Positions 8,156-15,883 of a stretch of 64,000 nt of DNA are shown in pieces. Below the pieces are notes generated by a model. It did not search any database. It was not told the DNA's origin and saw nothing but the letters and a program-made list of their open reading frames with translations. Position 1 is the first letter of the stretch. Every line of letters begins with the position of its first letter. The stretch is from Kutzneria sp. CA-103260 (GTDB taxonomy: Bacteria; Actinomycetota; Actinomycetes; Mycobacteriales; Pseudonocardiaceae). The stretch is taken from the NCBI RefSeq assembly GCF_018263855.1, contig NZ_CP073318.1, forward strand, positions 1,488,001 to 1,552,000, written 5' to 3'. Both the position numbers and the translations under genes were made by a program.

Positions 8156-9298
8156 ATGGTGTCGGGTGAACACCCCACAAGGGGAGCGGTCGAGGAACAG
8201 CTGACGCGGGCCGCGCAGCGCATCCTGGCTGTGGCGCGCGCGGTGGTCGCCCTGGTGGGCGGCCTGCTCGGGGTGATGTCCGCCCCCGCCGGCCACGAGC
8301 TGCGGACCGCGGTGATCGTGATCACCGTGGTCGCCTGGAGCCTGCTCTACGGGCGGTGGCTGTGGCGGGGCCCGCAAACCGATCTGACCTGGGCTGGGCT
8401 GGCCTGGGCCGACGTGGCGGTGCTCGCGGTGGCCGGGCTGACCCAGCCGTGGACGGTGCCGGCGGTGTCCATCGGCAACGGCCAGGGCTGGGTGATCACG
8501 CTCGTGTCGGTGTCGGTGGTCGTCCACCAATGGCACACCCGGATGGCGCCGGGGTTGGCGACAGCGCTGGCCGTCACGGCGGCGTTCCTGGTCGGCGCGT
8601 GGTGGACCACGCCGGAATTGTGGGTTGGTGCGTTGGCCATCGGCGCGTGGACGCCCGTGCAGGCGGTGCTGTCCCGCGTGTTGGCGACGTTGCTGGTGCA
8701 GGGGGCCCGAATCGCCGACGCCCAGGAGACCAGGGCTGAGGTAGCCCGGCGGGACGCGGCGGTGGCAGAAGCCGTCCGCGCCGACGAGCGGGCCTACAAC
8801 GCGATGCTGCACGACACTGCCGCGACGACATTGCTCATGGTCGGGCTAGGCGAGGTTGGCTCGAATCACGCCTGGGTGCGGGCGCAGGCGGCCCGCGACC
8901 TGACCGCGCTGGCCGGCGAGGCCGAGACGCCCGAGGGGGACGCCCTGCCCGCGCTGCTCGAAGTGGTCACCGCCAGCCGCGTGGCCGTCGACCTGTCGGC
9001 ACCGGACATCCTTCCGCTGTCGCCGGAGATCGCCCGGGCGGTACGGGGTGCGCTCCGGGAGGCGCTCAACAACGTCGCCCGGCACTCGGGGGAGACGTCG
9101 GCGAAGGTGATCATCACCGCCGAATCCGTGGTGATCTCCGATCGTGGCCGGGGATTCCGGCTTGATGCGGTGCCGGAGCGGCGGCGAGGTGTGGCCAACT
9201 CGATCGTCGAACGGCTCTCGTCGGCCGGCGGCCGGGCCGTGATCACCTCCGCGCCGGGCGAGGGCACCACCGTGCGGCTGGAGTGGGATCGTGGCTGA
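8156..9298 (+). CDS. Two-component sensor histidine kinase, NarL/DesK-like
   Basis: About 380 residues. The N-terminal half has five or six hydrophobic segments. A dimerisation helix carries the phosphoacceptor in AMLHDTAATTLL, and the C-terminal HATPase domain shows an N-box (EALNNVARHS), a G1 segment (ISDRGRGF) and a G2 segment (PGEGTTVRL). ATG 8156 was chosen because CATACT (8142-8147) lies eight bases upstream, fitting a leaderless start; a longer reading from 8057 is possible but lacks a ribosome site. The gene overlaps the next sensor-like gene by 8 bp and is followed by a LuxR-type response regulator. The signal is unknown. Confidence 0.85.
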   Translation: MVSGEHPTRGAVEEQLTRAAQRILAVARAVVALVGGLLGVMSAPAGHELRTAVIVITVVAWSLLYGRWLWRGPQTDLTWAGLAWADVAVLAVAGLTQPWTVPAVSIGNGQGWVITLVSVSVVVHQWHTRMAPGLATALAVTAAFLVGAWWTTPELWVGALAIGAWTPVQAVLSRVLATLLVQGARIADAQETRAEVARRDAAVAEAVRADERAYNAMLHDTAATTLLMVGLGEVGSNHAWVRAQAARDLTALAGEAETPEGDALPALLEVVTASRVAVDLSAPDILPLSPEIARAVRGALREALNNVARHSGETSAKVIITAESVVISDRGRGFRLDAVPERRRGVANSIVERLSSAGGRAVITSAPGEGTTVRLEWDRG

Positions 9299-10391
9299 CG
9301 CCCGCGCCACCATGGCGCGCCTTCGCGGCCGGCTCCGGGTTGCCATCCTGATCGTCTCCCTGGCCGACCTGATCGCCCTGGACGTGCCGGCACTGCTTAC
9401 GCACCTGGACGTCTACATCGTGGCGTGGCCGGTGGTCGCCGGTTACCTGGCGCTGCTCGCGATGCTGGCCGTCGAAGGAGTGCTGATCACTCGCGGCCGG
9501 TCGTGGGGCTGGTGGCGGTGGCCGGCGCTCGGGCTCACGCTGGCGATCTCGGTGCTGGTCAACGCCCTGATCCCGGCCGGCGAAGTGCCCGGCTACGCGA
9601 ACTGGCCGCTCGACGCCATCGGCTGGATCGCCGTGGTGCTGTTGCTGGACGTGGACCTGGCGGTGCTGCTGGCGGTCCTCGCCGCGCACTTCGCCACCAA
9701 CTTCGTGCACCTGGCGGTGGCCGGTCAGCTGGCCCCGGTGCCGCTGATCAACGTCGGCACCGACGTCGTGACGATCGGCGCGTTCCAGGTGATGGCCGGT
9801 GTGGCGACCGGAATGCTGCGGTCCGCGGCCAACTCCGCCGCCCGCGCCGCCGAGGCCGAGGAAGCCGTGCGGGCGGCCGAGGTGATCGCCGCCCGCGTGC
9901 ACGAGGACCGCCGCCGGCGCTCCGAGCAGCTCGACGCCGTGGTCCGGCCGCTGCTGATCGGCCTGGCCGACGGCGAGCTCGACCCGGCCACCGACCAGAC
10001 CCGCCGCGACAGCGCCATCGCCGCTGCCCGGATGCGGCGGCTGTTCGCCGAGGGCGACGACGTCGACGACCGGCTGCTGCACGAGCTGAAGGCCTGTGTG
10101 GACGTGGCCGAGCGGCGCGGGATTCTGGTCGACCTGGCCACCCAGGGCAGTTGGCCCGGCCTGCCGCTGGACGTGCGGCGCGGGCTGACCGAGGCGCCGG
10201 TGCGGGTGTTGAGCACCGCACGTAACTGGGCGCGCGTTACGGTGCTGGGCACGGATTCGGGGGTGTCGGTCAGCGTGGTCGCCGACGGCGACGCCGCCGG
10301 CATCCCGGCCGAGGCCGACGGCGCCGTGAGGATCACCACCGTTGAGGACGAGGACCGCTTGTGGGTGAAGGCGACGTGGCAGACGACCTGA
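9291..10391 (+). CDS. Degenerate membrane sensor-like protein of the same signalling operon
   Basis: A 366-residue protein starting at GTG 9291 inside the end of the preceding kinase gene. It has about five N-terminal hydrophobic segments, then an Ala/Glu-rich coiled coil (AARAAEAEEAVRAAEV), then a domain of histidine-kinase size. No convincing H-box or N-box could be found, and the C-terminal strands (DSGVSVSVVADGD, LWVKATWQ) look like a decayed HATPase fold. It probably acts as a non-catalytic partner of the upstream kinase or modulates the downstream regulator. The topology is visible; the role is inferred. Confidence 0.7.
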   Translation: MADARATMARLRGRLRVAILIVSLADLIALDVPALLTHLDVYIVAWPVVAGYLALLAMLAVEGVLITRGRSWGWWRWPALGLTLAISVLVNALIPAGEVPGYANWPLDAIGWIAVVLLLDVDLAVLLAVLAAHFATNFVHLAVAGQLAPVPLINVGTDVVTIGAFQVMAGVATGMLRSAANSAARAAEAEEAVRAAEVIAARVHEDRRRRSEQLDAVVRPLLIGLADGELDPATDQTRRDSAIAAARMRRLFAEGDDVDDRLLHELKACVDVAERRGILVDLATQGSWPGLPLDVRRGLTEAPVRVLSTARNWARVTVLGTDSGVSVSVVADGDAAGIPAEADGAVRITTVEDEDRLWVKATWQTT

Positions 10392-11059
10392 ATCAGCCGG
10401 ACGTGAGTCAGGGCGTGATCACCGCCGTGATCATCGACGACCATCCGGCGATCACCGCCGGCGTGCGGGCCTGGTGCGCTGCCGCCCGGCCGCCGGTGGA
10501 GCTGGTCGACGCCGACGGCAAGATCGGCCGGGCCTGGACCGAACCCGGGGCCTCGGCCCAGGTGGTGATCTTCGACCTGCAGCTGGGCGGGCCGCCCGCG
10601 TTCCGGGAGCTGGAGCGGCTGGTCGACGCCGGCCGGCAGGTGATCGTCTACTCCCAGCGGGCCGACCGCGACACCGTGCTGACGTGCCTGGACCTCGGCG
10701 TGTTCACCTATCTCACCAAGGCCGAGGGACCCGACCACCTCATCCCGGCGATCCGGGCCGCCGCCGCCGACCTGCCGTACACCTCGCCGTCGCTGGGCGG
10801 GGCGATCAGCACCGACCGGCGGCCCAGCCGGCCGCAGCTGTCCGAGCGGGAGATGGAGACGCTGGTCGCCTGGTTCGAGTCCGACTCGAAGCGCCTGGTG
10901 GCCGGCAAACTCGGCGTGTCGATCAAGACCGTGGAGACCTACATCGACCGGGTGCGGATCAAGTACGCCAACACCGGCCGGCCCGCCCGCACGAAGGCGG
11001 CGTTGGTGGAGCGGGCGATCCAGGACGGCCTGATCGCCATGGAGGACCTCACCTCTTGA
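10361..11059 (+). CDS. LuxR/NarL-family response regulator
   Basis: A receiver domain with the acidic pair (IIDDHPA) and phosphoacceptor Asp (VIFDLQLGG) is followed by a LuxR-type HTH near residues 165-225 (LSEREMETL ... VSIKTVETYIDRVR). GTG 10361 overlaps the previous gene by 31 bp; a second GTG at 10376 is also possible. It is the output of the three-gene sensor-sensor-regulator operon. The usual 'LSxREREVL' reads LSEREMETL, a minor variation. Targets cannot be predicted. Its 3' end overlaps the convergent YjbR-like gene by 11 bp. Confidence 0.88.
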   Translation: MGEGDVADDLNQPDVSQGVITAVIIDDHPAITAGVRAWCAAARPPVELVDADGKIGRAWTEPGASAQVVIFDLQLGGPPAFRELERLVDAGRQVIVYSQRADRDTVLTCLDLGVFTYLTKAEGPDHLIPAIRAAAADLPYTSPSLGGAISTDRRPSRPQLSEREMETLVAWFESDSKRLVAGKLGVSIKTVETYIDRVRIKYANTGRPARTKAALVERAIQDGLIAMEDLTS

Positions 11060-11429
11060 CCCGCCGCCGCGGCAACACCTTGGCCACCTTGGCGAAGGGC
11101 AGCCCGTCGGCCAGCTCCTCCGGGGCGGTCAGCCGCCACGCCTCGTACACCAGCTCGGCCAGCTCGTCGGCCTCGACGCCGGCGAGCTGGACGACGACCC
11201 AGCCGAAGCCGCCCATGGTGAACTGCTCCTCGAACACCTCGGGGCGTTCGGCCACCAGGGCCTGCTGCTCGGCGATGGTCTGCTTGAGGCCGACGGTCTC
11301 GGTCCGCGGCCAGTAGTAGCCGAACCGCTTGCCCCGCACGCCGAACGACGTCCAGTCGCGGGCCTGCGACTGCTCCACTTCGGCGAGCGCGTCCAACACG
11401 CGGTGCAACACGGCACTGCTGACTCCCAT
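11049..11429 (-). CDS. MmcQ/YjbR-like DNA-binding-fold protein
   Basis: About 126 residues starting at ATG 11429 (MGVSSAVLHRVLDALAEVEQSQ). The MmcQ/YjbR pattern is visible: an N-terminal helix pair, FGVRGKRFGYYWPR, GLKQTIAEQQALV, FGWVVVQLAGV, and a C-terminal helix ending in an Arg/Lys-rich tail. The family has a double-wing fold of uncertain function. An upstream TTG at 11459 would add ten residues but has no ribosome site. It is a single gene, convergent with the response regulator. Confidence 0.75.
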   Translation of the reverse strand: MGVSSAVLHRVLDALAEVEQSQARDWTSFGVRGKRFGYYWPRTETVGLKQTIAEQQALVAERPEVFEEQFTMGGFGWVVVQLAGVEADELAELVYEAWRLTAPEELADGLPFAKVAKVLPRRRVKR

Positions 11430-11459
11430 GGGCCGGAGTCTACGCAGGAGCACTGACAA

Positions 11460-12443
11460 TCAGGCCGCCAGCCGAAACTCCCGCACCGCGTTGTCCCGCC
11501 CGATCCTCCGTCGATCCTCGTCGCTGATCTTCGCCGAGTCGAACCACCCCGCCGCGTGGTCGACGTTCTCGAACGGCCAGTCGGTGGAGAACAGGATCCG
11601 CTCCGCCCCCACCGCCATGATCGCCGCCACCAGCGTCTCGGTGTGGAAGTTCCCGGACGTCGTGATCAGGAAGTTCTTCCGGAAGTAGTCAGTGACATCC
11701 CGCCGGGCCTGGTAGCCCGGTGCCCGCTGCCCGTGCCAGGCGTTGTGATTGTCCAGTCGCCACAAGCCGTACGGCAGGTTCTCGCCGAGATGTCCGAGCA
11801 CGATCCTCAGTCCCGGATGGGCGTCGAAGAGCCCGGATCCGATGAGCCGCAAGGCATGCACGGCGGTTTCGTGCCCGAAGGCCCAAGCCGGCCCGATCAG
11901 CCACTCGTGGTCGCCGTACACTCGGGCGTCCGGCGGCAGGGGATTGCGCGGGTGCAGAGAGAACGGCACGTCAAGGCGTTCGACCTCGGCCCAGAACGGC
12001 CGGTACTCCGCGGTGTCGTAGTGGCTGACGGTGCCGTCGGCGTCCAACTCGGAGAACCCGTTCACCAGCGCGCCGACAAAGCCGAGGTCGACAACGGCGC
12101 GTCGGAGCTCCGCGGCCGCCGCCTCCGGATCCTGCATGGGCAGCGCGGCAAAGCCTTTGAACCGGTCCGGCCGTTTGACGATCTCCTCGGCCAGGTGGTC
12201 ATTGGCCCGCCGGGCCAGGTCGACGGCCTTGGTGGCGTCGGGCACGGCCTGCACGGCTGGCGAGTTCAGCGACAGCAGCATCAGCTCGACGCCGTTCTCG
12301 TCCATTTCCCGCACCCGCCGGTTCTGGATGTCCAGCAGCCGCTCGCGCAGCTCCGGCCAGTGCGTCGGCGGGGCGTAGCGCTGTGAGTCGCCGATCGTCT
12401 CCTCGGTGGAGAAGTGCTCTTCCAACGCGATCTTGCCCTGCAT
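11460..12443 (-). CDS. Amidohydrolase-family aromatic acid decarboxylase (2,3-dihydroxybenzoate/gamma-resorcylate type)
   Basis: A 327-residue protein. The ATG at 12443 is preceded by GAGGAG and overlaps the upstream stop as TGATG. The N-terminus MQGKIALEEH places E8 and H10 where this family binds its metal. Other signatures are SLHPRNP, GHLGENLPYGLWRLDNHN and FSTDWPFEN with the metal-site Asp. The family (ACMSD, gamma-resorcylate and 2,3-dihydroxybenzoate decarboxylases) performs non-oxidative decarboxylation. Coupling to a small membrane protein and an IclR regulator points to an inducible aromatic catabolic unit. The exact substrate is unknown. Confidence 0.85.
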   Translation of the reverse strand: MQGKIALEEHFSTEETIGDSQRYAPPTHWPELRERLLDIQNRRVREMDENGVELMLLSLNSPAVQAVPDATKAVDLARRANDHLAEEIVKRPDRFKGFAALPMQDPEAAAAELRRAVVDLGFVGALVNGFSELDADGTVSHYDTAEYRPFWAEVERLDVPFSLHPRNPLPPDARVYGDHEWLIGPAWAFGHETAVHALRLIGSGLFDAHPGLRIVLGHLGENLPYGLWRLDNHNAWHGQRAPGYQARRDVTDYFRKNFLITTSGNFHTETLVAAIMAVGAERILFSTDWPFENVDHAAGWFDSAKISDEDRRRIGRDNAVREFRLAA

Positions 12444-13000
12444 CATTCTCCTCGGTCGGCGATCAGCTGCCGGCGGACCCGGCCCGGGTTGTAGAGGGCG
12501 GCCAGGTGCGCGCCGAAGATCAGGTGCCACAGCCACACCGCGAACGGGAACTGCCAGCCGTGGCCGAAGGAGAACACCCCGAAGCCCTTGCCCGGCGCGT
12601 AGACGAACGGCACCAGCAGCGTGACGGCGACCAGCGTCAGGATCGTGCAGAACGCCTGCGCCTTCAGGAAGTTGCCGGTGTCGGTGTCCCGGAACGGCAG
12701 CCGCGGATGGGCCAGGAACGCGAACACCAGCGTGAACGCGATGCCGTCCAGGTAGTGCATGAACTGCCCGGCGAAGTAGGACGCCGCCGTGCCCTCGGGG
12801 GTGTTGGGCGCGGCGACGATGCCGTTGTGCAGCGGCCAGGGCAACTCGGGCAGGCCGACGGCCGGCATGAAGTAGCCGAGCGTGGTGGCCATCTGGGTCG
12901 CGACGAACCCGGTGACCAGCACCGATGCCACGGGGTGGCGGGCGCACCAGCGCCACCACACGAGGTCCGCCCGCACCTCGGGCACGACAAGCGTGTCCAC
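12443..13000 (-). CDS. Integral membrane protein of unknown function, coupled to decarboxylase
   Basis: A 185-residue protein. GTG 13000 is preceded by GGGAGG at ideal spacing. It has about four hydrophobic segments, including ASVLVTGFVATQMATTLGYF and TILTLVAVTLLVPFVYAP, separated by short loops rich in Trp/His/Pro. No known transporter family was recognised. Its stop overlaps the decarboxylase start by 1 bp, so the two are translationally coupled; it may handle the aromatic substrate or its product at the membrane. The function is inferred only from the operon. Confidence 0.7.
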   Translation of the reverse strand: MDTLVVPEVRADLVWWRWCARHPVASVLVTGFVATQMATTLGYFMPAVGLPELPWPLHNGIVAAPNTPEGTAASYFAGQFMHYLDGIAFTLVFAFLAHPRLPFRDTDTGNFLKAQAFCTILTLVAVTLLVPFVYAPGKGFGVFSFGHGWQFPFAVWLWHLIFGAHLAALYNPGRVRRQLIADRGE

Positions 13001-13023
13001 AACCGTTCCTCCCGCCGTTGGGA

Positions 13024-13057
13024 TTCACCAATGTGTAGCAAGCTTACGATTGGTGAA
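13024..13057. promoter_or_regulatory. Putative IclR operator (TTCACCAAT-N16-ATTGGTGAA)
   Basis: Perfect 9-bp inverted arms at 13024-13032 and 13049-13057 lie in the 80-bp gap between the IclR gene's end and the membrane-protein gene start. The position, just upstream of the membrane protein/decarboxylase pair, suits an operator for the adjacent IclR protein. The sequence is directly visible; the binding protein is inferred. Confidence 0.6.
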
Positions 13058-13080
13058 CGACGGCTGTCGAGAGGGTGGTT

Positions 13081-13803
13081 CTAGACAGCACCACCCAGTT
13101 CCACGGTCATCCGCGTGGTGGTCTCCATCAGGTCGGCGGTGGCGGCCGCCAACTCCTCGTCGCTCACCGTGGACGGCAGCGCCAACGCCACGGCCAGCGG
13201 CAGCGACGTCGTCAACACCGGCGCGGCCACCGACTTCATGCCCGGGATCATCACCCCCGTTGTAACGGCGTACCCGTTAGTCAGCACCTTGGTAACGGCC
13301 TCCTCGTTACGGTCCTCGACCAGTGGATCGGTCAGCGCCCGTGGGAGGTGGGCCAGGAACACCAGGCCCACCGAGGAAGTCGCCAGCGGCATCGTCGCGC
13401 CGATGCGGATGGTGATCGGCAGTGGATGCACGCCGTACTCCCAGCGCACCAGCACCGGCCCGTGATCACCCCACACCGCCAGGTTCACGGCGTGCGAGGT
13501 GCGGTCCCGCAGCCCCGGCAGGTGCTCGGAGGCCAGCCCCACCTCGTCCATCCGGCGCAGCGACTCCACGCCGAGCCGTCGCGCCGCCGGCCCCAGGTCG
13601 TACCGGCCGGAGCTGAGCTGCGCCACCAGACCGGCCCGGCCCAGGCTCACCAGATAGCGATGTGCCTTGCTGGTGGCCATGTCCGCCGCGGCCGCGATCT
13701 GGGACAGGCTCATCGGGCCGCGGCCGCGTTCGATCGCGTCCAGCACCGTCATCGCGATCTCCACGGACTGAATACCCTGGCGGTCGTCGCTGGTAGTCGT
13801 CAC
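13081..13803 (-). CDS. IclR-family transcriptional regulator
   Basis: A 240-residue protein. The N-terminal winged HTH (SVEIAMTVLDAIERG ... MSLSQIAAAADMATSKAHRYL, ~13-75) is followed by the IclR effector domain (GLRDRTSHAVNLAVWGDHGPVLV and a C-terminal sensory half). IclR proteins control aromatic acid and glyoxylate catabolism and often act as effector-dependent repressors or activators. It lies upstream of, and in the same direction as, the membrane protein/decarboxylase genes, and the inverted repeat between them is a likely target. It diverges from the gene at 13821 with only 17 bp between starts. Confidence 0.88.
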   Translation of the reverse strand: MTTTSDDRQGIQSVEIAMTVLDAIERGRGPMSLSQIAAAADMATSKAHRYLVSLGRAGLVAQLSSGRYDLGPAARRLGVESLRRMDEVGLASEHLPGLRDRTSHAVNLAVWGDHGPVLVRWEYGVHPLPITIRIGATMPLATSSVGLVFLAHLPRALTDPLVEDRNEEAVTKVLTNGYAVTTGVMIPGMKSVAAPVLTTSLPLAVALALPSTVSDEELAAATADLMETTTRMTVELGGAV

Positions 13804-13820
13804 GCCGGTAGCGTAGGTCC

Positions 13821-14456
13821 ATGGACCCGAACAACCCGGTTGTGCGACTTGTCGGCCAGGGCATGCAGGCCGAGACCCAGGGCCGCGCCGCCGACGCGCG
13901 GGACCTGTTCCGGCAGGCGTGGGAGGTCGCCGCCGACGACTACGAGGCGTGCGTCGCGGCGCATTATGTGGCCCGGCACCAGGAAACGCCCGAGGACGTG
14001 CTGCGCTGGAACACCCTGTGCCTGGAACGGGCCGACCTCGTCGGCGACGACCGGGTCCGCGGCTTCTATCCCTCGCTGCACCTCAATCTCGCCCGCGCGC
14101 ACGCCGATCTCGGCGCCGAGGACGATGCGCACGAGCACTACCGGCTCGCCGCCGAGTGCATTGAGGACGCTCCCGTCGGTCCGTATCGGGACGGCATCCG
14201 CTACGCCGTCGCCGCCGGCCTGGGATCGCGGTCTTCGTCGGTGTCCTTGGCCGAGTTGCTGGCCAAGCTGTCCGCCCGTGCCGATCTCACCGCCCTCGGT
14301 CTGCTGCTGCCGGCCTACCTCGGCGATCTCGGCACGATGGAGGACCGGATGGCGCTGCTGACCGCGGCGCAGATGGTGCACGCCGGCCGGTCGCTGCCCG
14401 ACGACGAGCAAACGGTTCTGGGGCAGGCGATCGACGAGCTCGCACCGTCCACCTAG
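13821..14456 (+). CDS. TPR-like helical protein of unknown function
   Basis: A 211-residue, soluble, helix-rich protein. The pattern A..G...DA..L.R.AWE.A..D..A...AH..A is repeated and resembles tetratricopeptide repeats (GRAADARDLFRQAWEVAADDYEACVAAHYVARH, given here only by its positions ~20-55, then ~85-125). A TAGCGT hexamer (13809-13814) six bases before the ATG suggests a leaderless message. Similar short proteins are widespread in actinomycetes without known function, perhaps as protein-protein adaptors. Its last 4 bp overlap the convergent SDR gene. Confidence 0.7.
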   Translation: MDPNNPVVRLVGQGMQAETQGRAADARDLFRQAWEVAADDYEACVAAHYVARHQETPEDVLRWNTLCLERADLVGDDRVRGFYPSLHLNLARAHADLGAEDDAHEHYRLAAECIEDAPVGPYRDGIRYAVAAGLGSRSSSVSLAELLAKLSARADLTALGLLLPAYLGDLGTMEDRMALLTAAQMVHAGRSLPDDEQTVLGQAIDELAPST

Positions 14457-15232
14457 GCCACCGAGCGAATCGCCCCGCCGTCCACTCGCAACGTCGCGCC
14501 GCTGACGTAGTCGGCGTACGGGCTGCACAGGTAGGCCACCGCGCCGGCGATCTCCTCGGGACGGCCGAACCGGCCGATGTCGTTGGGCACGAAGTTCCGC
14601 GCGGCGTTGCGTTCGATCTCCGGCCACTCCTCGCCCCAGCCGTGCTCGGGGGCCAGACTGGTCATCAGCCGCTGGGTCGCGTCGGCCAGGATCGCTCCCG
14701 GTGCGACCACATTGGACGTCACGCCGGTGCCGGACAGCTCGCGGGCCAGCGAGACGGTGAGGTTGTGCCGGGCGGCGAGAGTGGCGTTGTAGTGCGGCTG
14801 CATGGCCATCGGCTGCACGGCCAGGCCGCCGCCGATCTGGATCACCCGCCCCCAAGCGCGGGCCCGCATGCCCGGCACCAGCCGATGGATCATGCGAATG
14901 CCCGACACCACGTTGACGTTGTAGAACTCCTGCCAGTGCTCCGCCGTGGAGTCGGTCCAGCCGACGGTGTCGTACCGGCCGGCGTTGTTGACCAGCACGT
15001 CGATCTCCCCAGCGGCGGCCGCCACCGCGTCCGCGCCGGCATCGGTGGCCAGGTCGCCGATCGCGACCGCCGCCGCGCCGATGTCCTTGGCCACCGCCCG
15101 GGTCCGCGCCTCGTCGCGGCCGTGCACCACGACCTCCGCGCCTTCCTCGGCCAGTAACCGCGCGATCGCCTCGCCGAGGCCCGAGCTCGATCCCGTGACG
15201 AGCGCGCGACGACCGTCGATTCGCAGGTCCAT
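14453..15232 (-). CDS. Short-chain dehydrogenase/reductase-like protein with altered catalytic residues
   Basis: A 259-residue Rossmann protein. The start at ATG 15232 is fixed by GAGAGGAAC eight bases upstream. The cofactor motif TGSSSGLGEAIA and NNAG are intact. At the active site the catalytic Tyr is present (PHYNATLAARHNL), but the Lys of YxxxK is Leu and the Ser strand reads IQIGGGLA, so Ser is Gly. Classical SDR chemistry should be impaired; it may be a divergent subfamily using other residues. It diverges from a TetR regulator over a strong operator, so it is likely that regulator's target. Confidence 0.85.
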   Translation of the reverse strand: MDLRIDGRRALVTGSSSGLGEAIARLLAEEGAEVVVHGRDEARTRAVAKDIGAAAVAIGDLATDAGADAVAAAAGEIDVLVNNAGRYDTVGWTDSTAEHWQEFYNVNVVSGIRMIHRLVPGMRARAWGRVIQIGGGLAVQPMAMQPHYNATLAARHNLTVSLARELSGTGVTSNVVAPGAILADATQRLMTSLAPEHGWGEEWPEIERNAARNFVPNDIGRFGRPEEIAGAVAYLCSPYADYVSGATLRVDGGAIRSVA

Positions 15233-15256
15233 AACGGTTCCTCTCATGTATACGCC

Positions 15257-15281
15257 TGTAGACTTCGGAGGCTAGTCTACA
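15257..15281. promoter_or_regulatory. TetR operator (TGTAGACT-N9-AGTCTACA)
   Basis: A perfect 8-bp inverted repeat with a 9-base spacer sits in the 58-bp gap between the divergent SDR and TetR genes. A further half-site, CGTAGAC, follows at 15284, directly before the TetR ATG. Placement over both promoters fits an autorepressing TetR protein that also controls the SDR gene. The arms are seen directly; the binding is inferred. Confidence 0.7.
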
Positions 15282-15290
15282 CTCGTAGAC

Positions 15291-15839
15291 ATGACTCACA
15301 AGCGGGATGCCGCGGCCACCCGGGAGGCGATCCTGCGCGCCGGGGTGGAGGCCTTCACCCGCGCCGGCTACGACGGCGTCGGCGTCCGGGAGATCGCCCA
15401 GTCCGCCGGCGTCACCGCGATGCTGGTCAACCGCTACTTCGGATCGAAGGAGGGCCTGTTCGCCGAAGTCGTGGAGGTGTCGATGACCGAGCGCACCGTG
15501 CTCGGCGACGACCCGGCCACGCTGGCCCGCGACATCGCCGCCACGCTGGTCCGTCGCACCGCGCCGGACGCCGACAGCCTCGACCCGTTCCTGTTGGCGC
15601 TCCGCTCCGCCCCCAACCCGCGCGCCGCGGAGATCCTGCGGGCCGGCATCGAGAAGCACGTGGAACGCCACGCCCTGGAGGTTTCCGGCGCCAGCCGGGC
15701 CGACACGGCGGTCGCGCTCGCGCTGATCAACGGATTCTGGTTGATGCGCAAGGTGATCGGCAGCACCGCGCTCAACGAGACGGACGAGGCCGAGCTGACC
15801 GAGACACTGGAGCGCCTGTTCCGGGTCCTGTTGCCGTAG
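15291..15839 (+). CDS. TetR-family transcriptional regulator
   Basis: A 182-residue protein with the canonical N-terminal HTH (REAILRAGVEAFTRAGYDGVGVREIAQSAGVTAMLVNRYFGSKEGLFAEVV spans ~11-60; key features are GVREIAQ, NRYFGSKEGLF) and a helical ligand domain with a C-terminal tetracyclin-repressor-like fold (~90-180). It diverges from the SDR gene and has a matching inverted repeat in between. It is followed at once by a strong hairpin. The effector is unknown. Confidence 0.9.
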   Translation: MTHKRDAAATREAILRAGVEAFTRAGYDGVGVREIAQSAGVTAMLVNRYFGSKEGLFAEVVEVSMTERTVLGDDPATLARDIAATLVRRTAPDADSLDPFLLALRSAPNPRAAEILRAGIEKHVERHALEVSGASRADTAVALALINGFWLMRKVIGSTALNETDEAELTETLERLFRVLLP

Positions 15840-15846
15840 CGTTGAG

Positions 15847-15874
15847 GCCGCGCCGGGCGGTTGCCCGGCGCGGC
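15847..15874. terminator. Intrinsic hairpin between convergent TetR and beta-helix genes
   Basis: GCCGCGCCGGGC (15847-15858), loop GGTT, perfect complement (15863-15874). It is placed eight bases after the TetR stop and nine bases before the end of the convergent secreted-protein gene. The arms are very stable; the U-tract is poor (GTCGTT), as is common for actinomycete terminators, and it can serve both directions. Confidence 0.8.
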
Positions 15875-15883
15875 GTCGTTCCC

